A stretch of DNA of 64,000 nt from Planctomycetota bacterium. Lineage in GTDB: Bacteria; Planctomycetota; UBA1135; JADKAF01. The stretch's first letter is position 1. Each line of letters begins with the position of its first letter. The stretch is taken from the NCBI GenBank assembly GCA_016719295.1, contig JADKAF010000001.1, positions 6,696,001 through 6,760,000 on the forward strand, written 5' to 3'. The notes below the pieces were generated by a model that was not told where the DNA came from, ran no database searches, and saw only the letters and a list, made by a program, of their open reading frames with translations. The position numbers were made by a program, and so were the translations under genes. Of this stretch, positions 19,601 to 26,863 are shown one piece after another.

Positions 19601-19705
19601 CTCGAGGTCTTCACGCCGGTGCAGATCAGCGTGCAGAGCGTCGGCTTCGCCGGCGCCTTCGATCGCGGCAACACCTCGAACCCGAGCTTCCTCGTCATCG
19701 ACTGA
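16667..19705 (+). CDS. Secreted parallel beta-helix-like protein of four long tandem repeats
   Basis: 1,012 residues; the frame is open for 1.6 kb upstream but only antisense to the previous gene, and ATG 16667 starts a signal peptide (MLRSSSFLPGLLLVSAAAAQ). Residues about 35-825 are four tandem units of 198 residues. Each has TLTLGPGVVIKP, VDGTL, SPVVFTSIHDD, GGDTNGNG, GPDQWYG, a RCTGAGFWAG-type segment, RDC, NWG and DVRNRPAI elements, as in right-handed beta-helix surface proteins; the fourth unit is diverged in its second half. After the repeats comes SGLDANGFPRYLDGDLDTA with DMGAFEH, the usual ending of such helices, then a C-terminal module shared with other secreted proteins here. Function is unknown; adhesion or carbohydrate binding is possible. 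Its stop lies two bases before a perfect palindrome. Confidence 0.82.
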   Translation: MLRSSSFLPGLLLVSAAAAQTPLSGSLRDGAGGPLLSGVVYHVTGNLSVPTGQTLTIQAGAILKFQSNLFTVDGTLDVNGTAGSPVIFTSIHDDAAGGDTNGNGNATAPGPDQWYGISLAATASGSAFDFASVRYTGASFWAGISLGAGNVALRDCSFLTNNWGALALDASSRPLVTRCSFSDVRNRPAIYGADIDAVPGFTNCTVTSNPGGNFLRVDAPVVNGSISIVASNCVGGALVYNTNLSVPVGATLTLGPGVVIKPLAPQFLTVDGTLRVQGTAASPVVFTSIHDDAFGGDTNGNGSATAAGPDQWYGVSLSPNASASVLDHLHVRCTGAGFWAGMTLNGAHATLRDCVFTTCNWGGLGLDAAARPLVARCTFTDVRNRPAIFGADIDAVPGFTSCTATGNPGGNFLRIDDAVVNGSTSIVASNCVGGALVYNTNLQVPAGSTLTLGQGVVMKPLAPQWFGVDGTLLVRGASAQPVVLTSFHDDTYGGDTNNNGNATAAGPDQWYGLVCNGGSDASVLEHLVVRCTGAGFYAAIALDDADLRVQDSRFELNNWGGIGLDPESRPIVERCSFTDVRGRPAIFGGSLEALPGFRDNTASGCPGGSFHRVDDPTCDQAVTIAAANCLNGALVYNANLIVRPTGVLSLLSGVVLKPASAHAIHVDGQLNVVGPVTCTAYADDQYGGDTNNNGPSSGGPDQWYGIAFRAGSSGFVDQLLVRFTGVGFTPAISCVSPNVALRRTRVEHGNWGGFALEAAGVAEDLVAWDCGSFGIRLNAGSFALRRCTVAAIRGFGIERLAAFSGQVASTISYGNSNAGFNGFSAGQIRYSNGSGISGGVGNRNVDPLFALPAQGDLRISPYSSCVDAGDPADLGSGLDANGFPRYLDGDLDTAIRVDMGAFEHDNLLFAVFGDPSPGQTVTLFSAALPSIHTVVLILGVGPAFELPLFNYGPLFPNLFGPYVMLNWAPNLSVPIQIPLEVFTPVQISVQSVGFAGAFDRGNTSNPSFLVID
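16766..19141 (+). repeat. Four tandem coding repeats of 594 bp
   Basis: Corresponding bases of the repeats (the AACTG of the SNCVGGALVYN segment and its equivalents) lie at 17360, 17954 and 18548, an exact spacing of 594 bp, and the first copy starts one period earlier with one extra codon. Units two and three are nearly identical in long stretches; unit four is diverged after its midpoint. The exact period with no indels between units two to four indicates duplication of a whole 198-codon block. Confidence 0.8.
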
Positions 19706-19707
19706 CC

Positions 19708-19779
19708 GTCGATCAACCGGGGTCAGACCCCTCTCTGATCGATGTCGATCAGAGAGGGGTCTGACCCCGGTTGATCGAC
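19708..19779. repeat. Perfect 72-bp palindrome (REPIN-like) at a convergent gene junction
   Basis: Two perfectly complementary 35-base arms (19708-19742 and 19745-19779) flank a two-base centre. Each arm contains its own smaller palindrome GGGGTCAGACCCC, so the whole looks like two REP elements in inverted orientation. It lies between the end of the beta-helix gene (+) and the frameshifted gene (-); the latter is translated through it and uses a TGA inside it as its stop. A related single element lies at 22514. It could act as a bidirectional terminator. No REP-associated transposase gene is in the window. Confidence 0.85.
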
Positions 19780-20672
19780 AGGGATGGAGCCGCTCGTCGC
19801 TGCGTGGGGACCCAGCAGCGCCCAGGGCTGAGATAGATCGAGCTGCAGCGGAGCGCAGAGCACGGCGATCGGGGGCGAGGCGCCGGGTGCGCCGATGAGG
19901 AACACTATGCTCGCCTGCGGATCGAGCCCTTCGAGCAGCAAGCGAAAGCTCGTGTTGTCGCGCGCGGGGACGCCGCCGAGGGCTCGCAAACGCGGGAAGC
20001 ACCAGAGGCCGCACGACGCGCCGAGCTCCTCCGCCGCAGGAGGGCGCAGCGTGAGGTCGAGGAGCACCTCGCCGGTCTGCAACGGCATTGGAAGCGGCGC
20101 CGAGGAGCCCCGCTGAGATCGACGGCGAAGACTTGGCCCCGCGTATCGCCGCAGAGCAGCTCCTCGCGCGTCGGATCGAAGGCGAGCCCGCGGAACGGGA
20201 GCTGCGGCGGAGGCTCGGACGGCGGCGCGGTGACGAGGAACGAGCCGGAATAGCCGCGCCCGAGCGAGCCCTGCAAGGCCGGGAGCAGCAGCACCCAGCT
20301 CGCCGCGGCGCAGCGCGGCTGACCCGAACTGACCGAGCAGTCGTCGAGGAGGCGACCCTCGCCGTCGCAGCGCTGGAGCAGATCCTCGCGCGTCGATACC
20401 CAGAACTCGCCGCTCGTCCGATCGCTCCGGAGCTCGAAGTGCAGCCCGCCTTCGCCGCGCGGGTCGAGCGCGGGAGCGTGGCGCAGCTCCGACCGCCGCA
20501 GGAGGTGACCGCTCGAGTCGACCTCGACGAGCGCGCTCCGGCAGCGCATGGGATCGGCGACGAGCGCGACGAGGCTCTGCGCTCGCGCGCCGCTGGGTGT
20601 TCCCGAGAGGGCCGTCGCCGCGAGGGCGAGTCTCAGCAGCGCAGACGTTCGGAGGGACCGCGGAGGAGTCAT
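19723..20672 (-). CDS. Secreted protein with shared C-terminal module, interrupted by a frameshift
   Basis: ATG 20672 starts a signal peptide (MTPPRSLRTSALLRLALAAT, cleavage near GARAQ) and a normal-looking sequence up to FDPTREELLCGDTRGQVFAVD at about 20130. Beyond this the same frame turns into arginine/serine/cysteine-rich nonsense to a stop at 19905, whereas the frame displaced by -1 continues with normal sequence (LPMPLQTGEVLLDLTLRPP) and a recognisable C-terminal module (GASCGLWCFPRLRALGG, FLIGAPGASPPIAVLC). The shift lies at about 20100-20125, next to a GGGG run (20108-20111 on +); one extra G would restore one frame. It may be a real mutation, a programmed shift or a sequence error. 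The last 18 codons and the stop are encoded by the palindrome. Without the shift the product is 255 residues; with it about 316. Confidence 0.6.
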
Positions 20673-20921
20673 GGCAAGCTCTCGATCGTGGAGAGCCCCG
20701 ATCGAAACCCATGGCTCCCCCGAGCGCATTGCCCCTTCTGCCGTAGGGGCCACTCGTGGCGCTTCTCTCGAGGCTCGGCCTCGAGGGGCTCCGTGGATGA
20801 TATCGTCGCCATCCCCACTCGTTCCGACGTGCCTCCGAGCCCGCAGCGCTCCTTCGCTCCGCGCCCGCTGCGAGCGATGGAGGCTCTCTTGGGTCTCGCG
20901 TTGGTGAACGTCCCACCTGCC

Positions 20922-22532
20922 ATGCTTCTCCGAGCCCGCACCTTCTCCCGAGCGCTTCGATGGAGCGCTGCTTTCCTCGGCGCCATCGCTCTTGGTGCCT
21001 GCGCGCACGAGAAGACTCGCACCGAGGACCAGAGTTCCGAGGGATGGCGCCCGTTCGAGATCGAGGTCGTGACCGCGGACGGCGCTCCGTGTGCGCATGC
21101 GGAGGTCTACCTCGAGGAACGCTACGACAACGAGCTGAGCTGGAGCATCGACTACACTTACGAGAGCGGCAGCTGCGTGCGGCATCCGCGGTGGCACCCT
21201 CTGATACCGGAGCGAGTCGCCGCGTGGCATCCCGCGCATGGCCTGAGCCAGATCCAGGTCGTGACCAAGGGCCAGCGCGTGCAGCTCGTGCTCGATCGAC
21301 CCCTGCATGTCGTCGAAGGGCGCTGCGTCACTCGCGACGGCCATGCTCCGGGGCGCATCGCGATCGGATTGGATGCGAGCGAGGGGGAAGCTTCGACGCT
21401 GACGCGCCTCGGAGGCATCGCGCAGGAGTGCGAGTCCATCCTCGGCATCTTCGGCTACGCACCGAGGTCCAGTTTCGATGCCGCAGCGCTCGAGGAGGCG
21501 CTGACGCACGGCTTCGAGGCGGTTGTCGTCGGGAGCGCCGAAGATGGTCGTTTCCGCTGCGCCGGAATGCGTCGCGCCGCACCCCGCTCCTTCGCGCATG
21601 TTGCGCCGACCTTGGAGCTCTCCTCGGGCGAGCCACCCTTCGCTCCCCTGGAGCCGGAGCGAGCCCAGCGAGGTAAGGACGGTCTGGCGACGTGGGCATT
21701 GCCCTGGGAGCGCGTGCGCTGGGAGATCGCCGAGACCGAGAAGACGCATGTCGAGGATGCGGGCACGTGGGCGGTTCGGGACGCGCAGGAGGGCGAAGGA
21801 GTCTGGATCGGACGCGGCGAACGGCAGGAGCTCTGGACGAGCCGCCGCGCGCTGCGCTTCTTCTATGCGCGCAGGCCTTGGACCTACGTCGACGAGACCG
21901 TCTCGCTCGACCCGGCTCCGGCGGAGATCCTGCGCTTCGAGCCGCTCCCGCAGGAGCGCCTGACGCGCGTCGATCTGCGCAGCTCTGCACTCACCCTCGA
22001 AGTCGATGTGCGCTATGCGATGAGAGACGGCTCGGTCTCCTTGCGCGAAGCTCACGGACTACTGCGCTTCGCGGGCGGAGAGCCCTTCTGGGTCTTTCCG
22101 ACCTCGTCGCGCCTCTCCGTGCGGCTCGATCCCCTGAACGATCGGATGCACGCCTGCTCGTCTTCGCAGCGCTGGCTCGACGTCCTGCGGGAGATCGATC
22201 CTGCTCCAGGGCAGGCGATCGCGCTGGAGCTACCGCAGCGCGAGGGCGCTCGTGTCCGCGTGGATCTCGATACGCTCCGCGAGCCGGAACGGTGGCTCGC
22301 AGGCCTCCGGATCAATGGCGTCGCTCCCACGTGGTTGTTCGTCGATCGGCGTGGGCAAGTCCGCGAGCTCGCCTCCTCGACGCATCGCCATGGACGCGTC
22401 TTCTCCTGCGAGCTCTTCGAGCCGGGACGAGCCGTGCTGCATCACGCAGAGGAGCCGTGGCGGCAGGAGGTCACGCTCGAACCCGGTCCCAACGACATCC
22501 GCATCGACTCCGCCGATCAAAAAGGGGTCTGA
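20922..22532 (+). CDS. Lipoprotein of unknown function
   Basis: 536 residues from ATG 20922, which starts a lipoprotein signal (MLLRARTFSRALRWSAAF, lipobox LGAC at about 24-27). An in-frame ATG at 20877 would add 15 residues before it; the frame further upstream is only antisense to the previous gene. The mature part begins with a carboxypeptidase-regulatory-like stretch (IEVVTADGAPCAHAEVYLEE) and later has VRVDLDTLREPERWLAG and LASSTHRHGRVFSCEL, suggesting several beta-sandwich units, but no family is recognised. The C-terminal residues DQKGV and the stop are encoded by a REP-like palindrome. It is divergent from the frameshifted secreted gene across 249 bases. Confidence 0.65.
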   Translation: MLLRARTFSRALRWSAAFLGAIALGACAHEKTRTEDQSSEGWRPFEIEVVTADGAPCAHAEVYLEERYDNELSWSIDYTYESGSCVRHPRWHPLIPERVAAWHPAHGLSQIQVVTKGQRVQLVLDRPLHVVEGRCVTRDGHAPGRIAIGLDASEGEASTLTRLGGIAQECESILGIFGYAPRSSFDAAALEEALTHGFEAVVVGSAEDGRFRCAGMRRAAPRSFAHVAPTLELSSGEPPFAPLEPERAQRGKDGLATWALPWERVRWEIAETEKTHVEDAGTWAVRDAQEGEGVWIGRGERQELWTSRRALRFFYARRPWTYVDETVSLDPAPAEILRFEPLPQERLTRVDLRSSALTLEVDVRYAMRDGSVSLREAHGLLRFAGGEPFWVFPTSSRLSVRLDPLNDRMHACSSSQRWLDVLREIDPAPGQAIALELPQREGARVRVDLDTLREPERWLAGLRINGVAPTWLFVDRRGQVRELASSTHRHGRVFSCELFEPGRAVLHHAEEPWRQEVTLEPGPNDIRIDSADQKGV

Positions 22533-22546
22533 CCCCTATTTGATCG
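22514..22546. repeat. REP-like palindrome containing a stop codon
   Basis: A 33-base imperfect palindrome with 16-base arms, one mismatch and a single central base; its core GGGGTCTGACCCC is the same as in the 72-bp palindrome at 19708. The TGA in the core (22530-22532) is the stop of the lipoprotein gene. It sits between two convergent genes and could terminate both transcripts. Confidence 0.8.
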
Positions 22547-22559
22547 CCCGGAGTGCGGG

Positions 22560-24350
22560 TCAGGCGAACTGCAGGCGATAGAGCCGCGCGTAGATGCCGT
22601 TCTTGGCGAGCAGCTCGGCGTGCGTGCCGATCTCGCGGATCTCGCCGTGGTGGAAGACCAGGATGCGATCCGAGGAGGTGATCGTGGAGAGGCGGTGCGC
22701 GATCACGACGGCGGTGCGTCCCTCGAGGAGGTGCTTCAGGCCCTCCTGGATCCAGTCCTCGGTCTCGGTGTCGATGTGCGCGGTCGCCTCGTCGAGGACG
22801 ATGAGGTCGGGATCGCCGGCCAAGGCGCGGGCGAACGCGAGGAGCTGGCGCTGACCGGTGGAGAAGGTGGCGCCGCGCTCGGCGACGGGGGCCGAGTAGC
22901 CGCCGGGCAAGCGCTCGATGAAGCGCGAGGCGAGCACGGCCTCGGCCGCGCGCACGACGCGCGCGTGATCGATGCCCTCGCGGCCGAGGGAGATGTTCTC
23001 CTCGATCGTGCCGGCGAAGAGGAAGACGTCCTGCGGGACCACCGCGATGCGCGCTCGCAGCTCGCGCGGGTCGTAGTCTCGGACGTCCTGGCCGTCGACG
23101 GTGATGCGCCCGCTCTGCGCGTCGTAGAAGCGCGCGAGCAGCGAGATCACGGTCGACTTGCCGGCGCCGGTGGCGCCCACGAGCGCGATCCTCTCGCCGG
23201 GGGCGGCGGCGAAGTCGATCCCGCGCAGCACCGGCGTCACGCCGTCGTAGGAGAAGCCCACCTGCTCGAAGCGGATCGCGCCTCGCTTCGCAACGCGCGG
23301 CGAGCGCGGCTCCGCGGGTGGGCGCACTTCGCTCGGCGTGTCGAGCACGCGGAAGATGCGCTCCGAGGAGGCCATCGCCGCCTGCAGCACGTTGTATTTC
23401 TCGCCGAGCTCGCGGATCGGGCCGGCCATCACTTCGACGATGAGCCAGAACTGCAGGAGCCGCCCCGGCGTGAGCGTGTCGAGCGAGATCGCGTGCGCGG
23501 CGCGCCAGATCACCGTGCCCTCCATCGCGTAGAGCACGAACTCGACCAGCGGATAGAAGAGCGCGAACCAGAAGATGGTGCGGAGATTGGCGCGCAGATA
23601 GTCGTCGGTCAGCTTTGCGAACTTCGACCGCGCCTTGCCCTCCTGGCCGAAGAGCTGGATCACCCGCATGCCCATCACGGCTTCGGTGGTGTAGCCGTTC
23701 AGCAGCGCGTTCTTGCCGCGCACGAGATGGTGCGAGCTACGAGCTTGGTTGCGGAACGCGAGCGAGAGGCCGATCAGCGGCGGCACGAACACGCAGACGA
23801 TCAGCGCCAGCCCCGCGTGGATCCAGAAGAGGAACGCGACGACGCCGAGGATCTTCACCACGTCGCGGATCAGGATCACGACGCCGGAGGTGAAGAGCTC
23901 GTTCAGCGCCTCGACGTCGCCCGTCACCCGCGTGACGAGGCGCCCGACGGGGTTCTTGTCGTAGAACGACGGGGACAGCGCCTGCAGGTGCCGGAAGAGC
24001 GCGCGGCGGATGTCGAGCACGACCGCTTGGCCGGTCGCGGCCATCAAGGTCACCTCGCCGTACCGCACCCAGGCGATCAGCACGAGGGCCACGAGGTAGG
24101 TGCCGATCCAGAGCAGGAGTCCCGCTCGAGCATCGACGAAGTCGAGCGTCCCCGCGAGGTAGCCCGCGATGGGGCCGTCGATCGCGAGCTGCACGATCGT
24201 CGGCCCGATGAGCTCCACGCCGAAGCCGAGGAAGAGCACGACCACGGAGGTCGCGAAGAGCCTCCGATGCGGCGTCGCGTACGCGAGCAAGCGCCGCAGC
24301 AGCGCGCGGTCGATGCGGCCCAGCGCGTCTTCGTCGTGGGCGGAGCTCAC
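22560..24350 (-). CDS. ABC exporter half-transporter, catalytic partner (MdlB-like)
   Basis: 596 residues. The long frame upstream is out of frame with the preceding exporter gene; the real start is GTG 24350, which overlaps the TGA of that gene in a GTGA motif. The N-terminal type I exporter membrane domain has six helices (first at about 32-52, LFATSVVVLFLGFGVELIGP). The nucleotide-binding domain has Walker A GATGAGKST at 392-400, signature FSTGQ at 496-500 in place of LSGGQ, Walker B with the normal catalytic glutamate in LIVLDEATAHID (E521) and an AHRLST H-loop. A normal glutamate with a changed signature is the pattern of the partner subunit in heterodimeric exporters such as MdlAB and TM287/288. 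The substrate is unknown; lipids or drugs are usual. Confidence 0.88.
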   Translation of the reverse strand: MSSAHDEDALGRIDRALLRRLLAYATPHRRLFATSVVVLFLGFGVELIGPTIVQLAIDGPIAGYLAGTLDFVDARAGLLLWIGTYLVALVLIAWVRYGEVTLMAATGQAVVLDIRRALFRHLQALSPSFYDKNPVGRLVTRVTGDVEALNELFTSGVVILIRDVVKILGVVAFLFWIHAGLALIVCVFVPPLIGLSLAFRNQARSSHHLVRGKNALLNGYTTEAVMGMRVIQLFGQEGKARSKFAKLTDDYLRANLRTIFWFALFYPLVEFVLYAMEGTVIWRAAHAISLDTLTPGRLLQFWLIVEVMAGPIRELGEKYNVLQAAMASSERIFRVLDTPSEVRPPAEPRSPRVAKRGAIRFEQVGFSYDGVTPVLRGIDFAAAPGERIALVGATGAGKSTVISLLARFYDAQSGRITVDGQDVRDYDPRELRARIAVVPQDVFLFAGTIEENISLGREGIDHARVVRAAEAVLASRFIERLPGGYSAPVAERGATFSTGQRQLLAFARALAGDPDLIVLDEATAHIDTETEDWIQEGLKHLLEGRTAVVIAHRLSTITSSDRILVFHHGEIREIGTHAELLAKNGIYARLYRLQFA

Positions 24351-26083
24351 AGCGACTCCAGCTCGCCTTCGAGGCGTTGGCGGTTCCAGGTCTTCGCGTA
24401 CCAGCCGCCGGTAGCTAGGAGCTCCGCGTGCTTGCCGCGCTCGACGATCCGGCCCTCGTCGAGGACCAGGATCTGATCGGCCTCCATCACGCTGGAGAGG
24501 CGGTGCGCGACGATGATCGTGGTCTTGCCGCGCGCGACCTCGCGCAGCGTCGCGAGCAGCGCCGCCTCCGTCGAGGTGTCGACGGCGGAGAGGCTGTCGT
24601 CGAAGACCAGGATCTTCGGATCGTGCAAGAGCGCTCGCGCGATGCACGCGCGCTGGCGCTGGCCGCCGGAGAGCGTGATCCCGCGCTCGCCGACGAGCGT
24701 CTCGTAGCCCTTCGGGAAGCCGCGGATCTCCCCGGCGAGCTGCGCGAGCTCGGCGGTGCGCACGATCTCCTCCAGCGACGGGGCTTCGCTGCGGCCGTAG
24801 GAGAGGTTCTCGCGGATCGTCTCGGCGAAGAGGAAGCCGTCCTGCGGCACGAAGCCGAAGAGGCGCCGGAGCCCCGCTCGACTCCAGTCGAGCAGATCGA
24901 CGCCGTCGATCGCGACCGTTCCGCGCGGCAGGGGATAGAGGTGCGCCAGGAGATGTAGCAGGGTGCTCTTCCCGCTGCCCGTGCGCCCGACCAGGCCGAG
25001 CGTCGTGCCGGCCGGCACGTGGAACGAGAGCTCGTGCAGCACAGGCCGCTCGGGCGTGTAGCCGAACGAGAGCTGGCGCACCTCGATCTCGCCGCGCGGA
25101 TGCGCGGGCTCTTGGCCCTGCGCGGGCCACTGCACCGCGGGCACCGCGTCGAAGATCGCGTCCAAGCGCTTCGCGGCGGCTCCGGCCCGGTGGTACATGC
25201 CTAGCCACCAGCCGATCGCGATGAGCGGCCAGTAGAGCTGGCCCACGTAGCTCGTGAAGAGGAAGTAGTCGCCGGCGCTGAAGTCCGCGCCGAGCATCGC
25301 CATGCCGCCCACGGCGAGGATCAGGATCGCGGCCAAGTCGCGCGAGGACGAGAGCAAGGTTCCCAAGCGAGCGCGCGAGCGCGCGAGCGCCAAGTTCCTC
25401 TCGAGGTAGGTCTCGCTGAGCCCGCTCCACGCGGCACACTCGGCTTCCTCGCGGCCGAAGGCTTTCACGACGCGCTGGCCGGAGAAGTTCTCCTGGGCCT
25501 TGTCGGAGAGGGCGCCCAGGCTCTCCTGCACTGCGAGCGAGTCCTGCTCCAAGCGCGGCGAGAGCCGCCGCATCACCACGGCGATCAGCAGCAGCGGGAT
25601 CCCGACCACGAGCACGACCCACCACGGCGCCTCGCGCAGCAGCAGCGCGATCGCGATCGGCACCGCGACGATCGGCTTCGCGATGTACATGACGCCGGGG
25701 CCCAAGAACATGCGCAGCGCCTCGACGTCCGAGGTCGCGCGTGAGAGCAGGTCACCCGAGCGGTTCTGGTGGAAGAAGGGCGGGTCGAGGCGCGTGAGCT
25801 TCTCGAAGAGCGCTTCCTTCAGATCGCGCTCGGCGTAGCGCGAGGCCCCGACCAGATACCACCGCTGCAGGAAGCGCAGGACACCGGAGCCCAGCCCGAG
25901 CGCCAGCACCAGCAGCACCAGATCGCGCACGCGCGCCAAGTCGTGCGGATGGTCGATCGCTTCCTTCAAGAGGAGCGGGATCCAGAGCTCGGCGATCGAG
26001 ACCAGCCCGACGAGCGCCAAGCCGGCGCCCATGCGCGCGCGATAGCGCCAGAAGAAGGGCAGGATACGCGCGAACCGGCTCAT
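24347..26083 (-). CDS. ABC exporter half-transporter, degenerate-site partner (MdlA-like)
   Basis: 578 residues with six transmembrane helices followed by a nucleotide-binding domain: Walker A GRTGSGKST at 366-374, signature LSGGQ at 471-475, Walker B ILVFDDSLSAVD in which the catalytic glutamate is replaced by aspartate (D496), H-loop histidine at 527. This DD-type Walker B is the mark of the degenerate site in heterodimeric exporters, complementary to the FSTGQ change in the next gene. The stop overlaps the start of the partner by four bases, so the two are translationally coupled. Its start is only 32 bases from that of the divergent HAD gene, so the promoters must overlap each other or coding sequence. 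Confidence 0.88.
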   Translation of the reverse strand: MSRFARILPFFWRYRARMGAGLALVGLVSIAELWIPLLLKEAIDHPHDLARVRDLVLLVLALGLGSGVLRFLQRWYLVGASRYAERDLKEALFEKLTRLDPPFFHQNRSGDLLSRATSDVEALRMFLGPGVMYIAKPIVAVPIAIALLLREAPWWVVLVVGIPLLLIAVVMRRLSPRLEQDSLAVQESLGALSDKAQENFSGQRVVKAFGREEAECAAWSGLSETYLERNLALARSRARLGTLLSSSRDLAAILILAVGGMAMLGADFSAGDYFLFTSYVGQLYWPLIAIGWWLGMYHRAGAAAKRLDAIFDAVPAVQWPAQGQEPAHPRGEIEVRQLSFGYTPERPVLHELSFHVPAGTTLGLVGRTGSGKSTLLHLLAHLYPLPRGTVAIDGVDLLDWSRAGLRRLFGFVPQDGFLFAETIRENLSYGRSEAPSLEEIVRTAELAQLAGEIRGFPKGYETLVGERGITLSGGQRQRACIARALLHDPKILVFDDSLSAVDTSTEAALLATLREVARGKTTIIVAHRLSSVMEADQILVLDEGRIVERGKHAELLATGGWYAKTWNRQRLEGELESL

Positions 26084-26115
26084 GGGGCGTGGAAGTGTAG
26101 TCGTTCCTGCGTAGC

Positions 26116-26829
26116 ATGGAAGCCATGCCCCGTGACCGATCGTCGCAGACGAAGCCCCAGCCGAAGCTCGAGGCGCTGATCCTCGATCTCGACGGCACCC
26201 TCGTCTGCTCCTCGCAGCTCTTCCACCGCGCCGCCACCCGCGTACTGCGGCGACTGGCCGAAGCGCGCGGAAACGCGTTCGAGCCCGTCCCGCACGCCTT
26301 CACCGACCGGCTCCTCGGCCTGCCCTGGCGCGAGCTCATTGCCGGCCTCGCGCCGGATGCGGACGAGGCGGAGCGCGAGCGCCTGACCCTCTGGCTGCAC
26401 GAGGAGGAGTCCGCGCTCCTCCGCAGCGAGCTCGGCGAGGGCATCCTCTTCCCCGGCGCTCTCGCCGCCCTCGACGCGGCGCGCGCGCGCGGCATCCGGC
26501 TCGCCATCGCCTCCAACTGCCAGGACTTCTACCTCCAGGCGGTCCTGCGCTCGACCGGCCTGGGCTCCCGCATCGACCTCCCGCTCTGCCTCTCGACGCC
26601 GGGCATCCGCAGCAAGACCGACATGGTCGCGCACGCGCTCGCGCACTTCGGTACGCGGAAAGCCCTCGTGATCGGCGACCGCATCCACGACCTCGAGGCC
26701 GCCGCGGCGCACGGTGTGCCGTTCCTGCGTTTCACGGGTGCTTCCTACGGCGCGGGGGATGAGCTCGCCGAAGCCGTGAGCTTCGATCACTGGAATGACT
26801 TCGAGTCGGCGCTGGGCCAGCTCGCGTAG
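26116..26829 (+). CDS. HAD-family phosphatase (phosphoglycolate phosphatase-like)
   Basis: 237 residues with all HAD motifs: motif I DLDGTL with nucleophile D24 and D26, motif II serine in IASNCQ, motif III lysine in SKTDM and motif IV GDRIHD. A helical cap follows motif I, giving the class I layout of phosphoglycolate/beta-phosphoglucomutase-type enzymes. It hydrolyses an unknown small phosphoester. Another ATG lies three codons downstream (26125), equally possible. The gene is convergent with prfC, 34 bases between stops. Confidence 0.85.
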   Translation: MEAMPRDRSSQTKPQPKLEALILDLDGTLVCSSQLFHRAATRVLRRLAEARGNAFEPVPHAFTDRLLGLPWRELIAGLAPDADEAERERLTLWLHEEESALLRSELGEGILFPGALAALDAARARGIRLAIASNCQDFYLQAVLRSTGLGSRIDLPLCLSTPGIRSKTDMVAHALAHFGTRKALVIGDRIHDLEAAAAHGVPFLRFTGASYGAGDELAEAVSFDHWNDFESALGQLA

Positions 26830-26863
26830 CTCGCGCGGCGGTGGCTCGCGCCACGGCCGGATC

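Noticed and set aside
20088..20921. A 278-residue upstream extension of the lipoprotein gene
   Set aside because: It is antisense to the frameshifted secreted gene and would hide the clear lipoprotein signal peptide at 20922.
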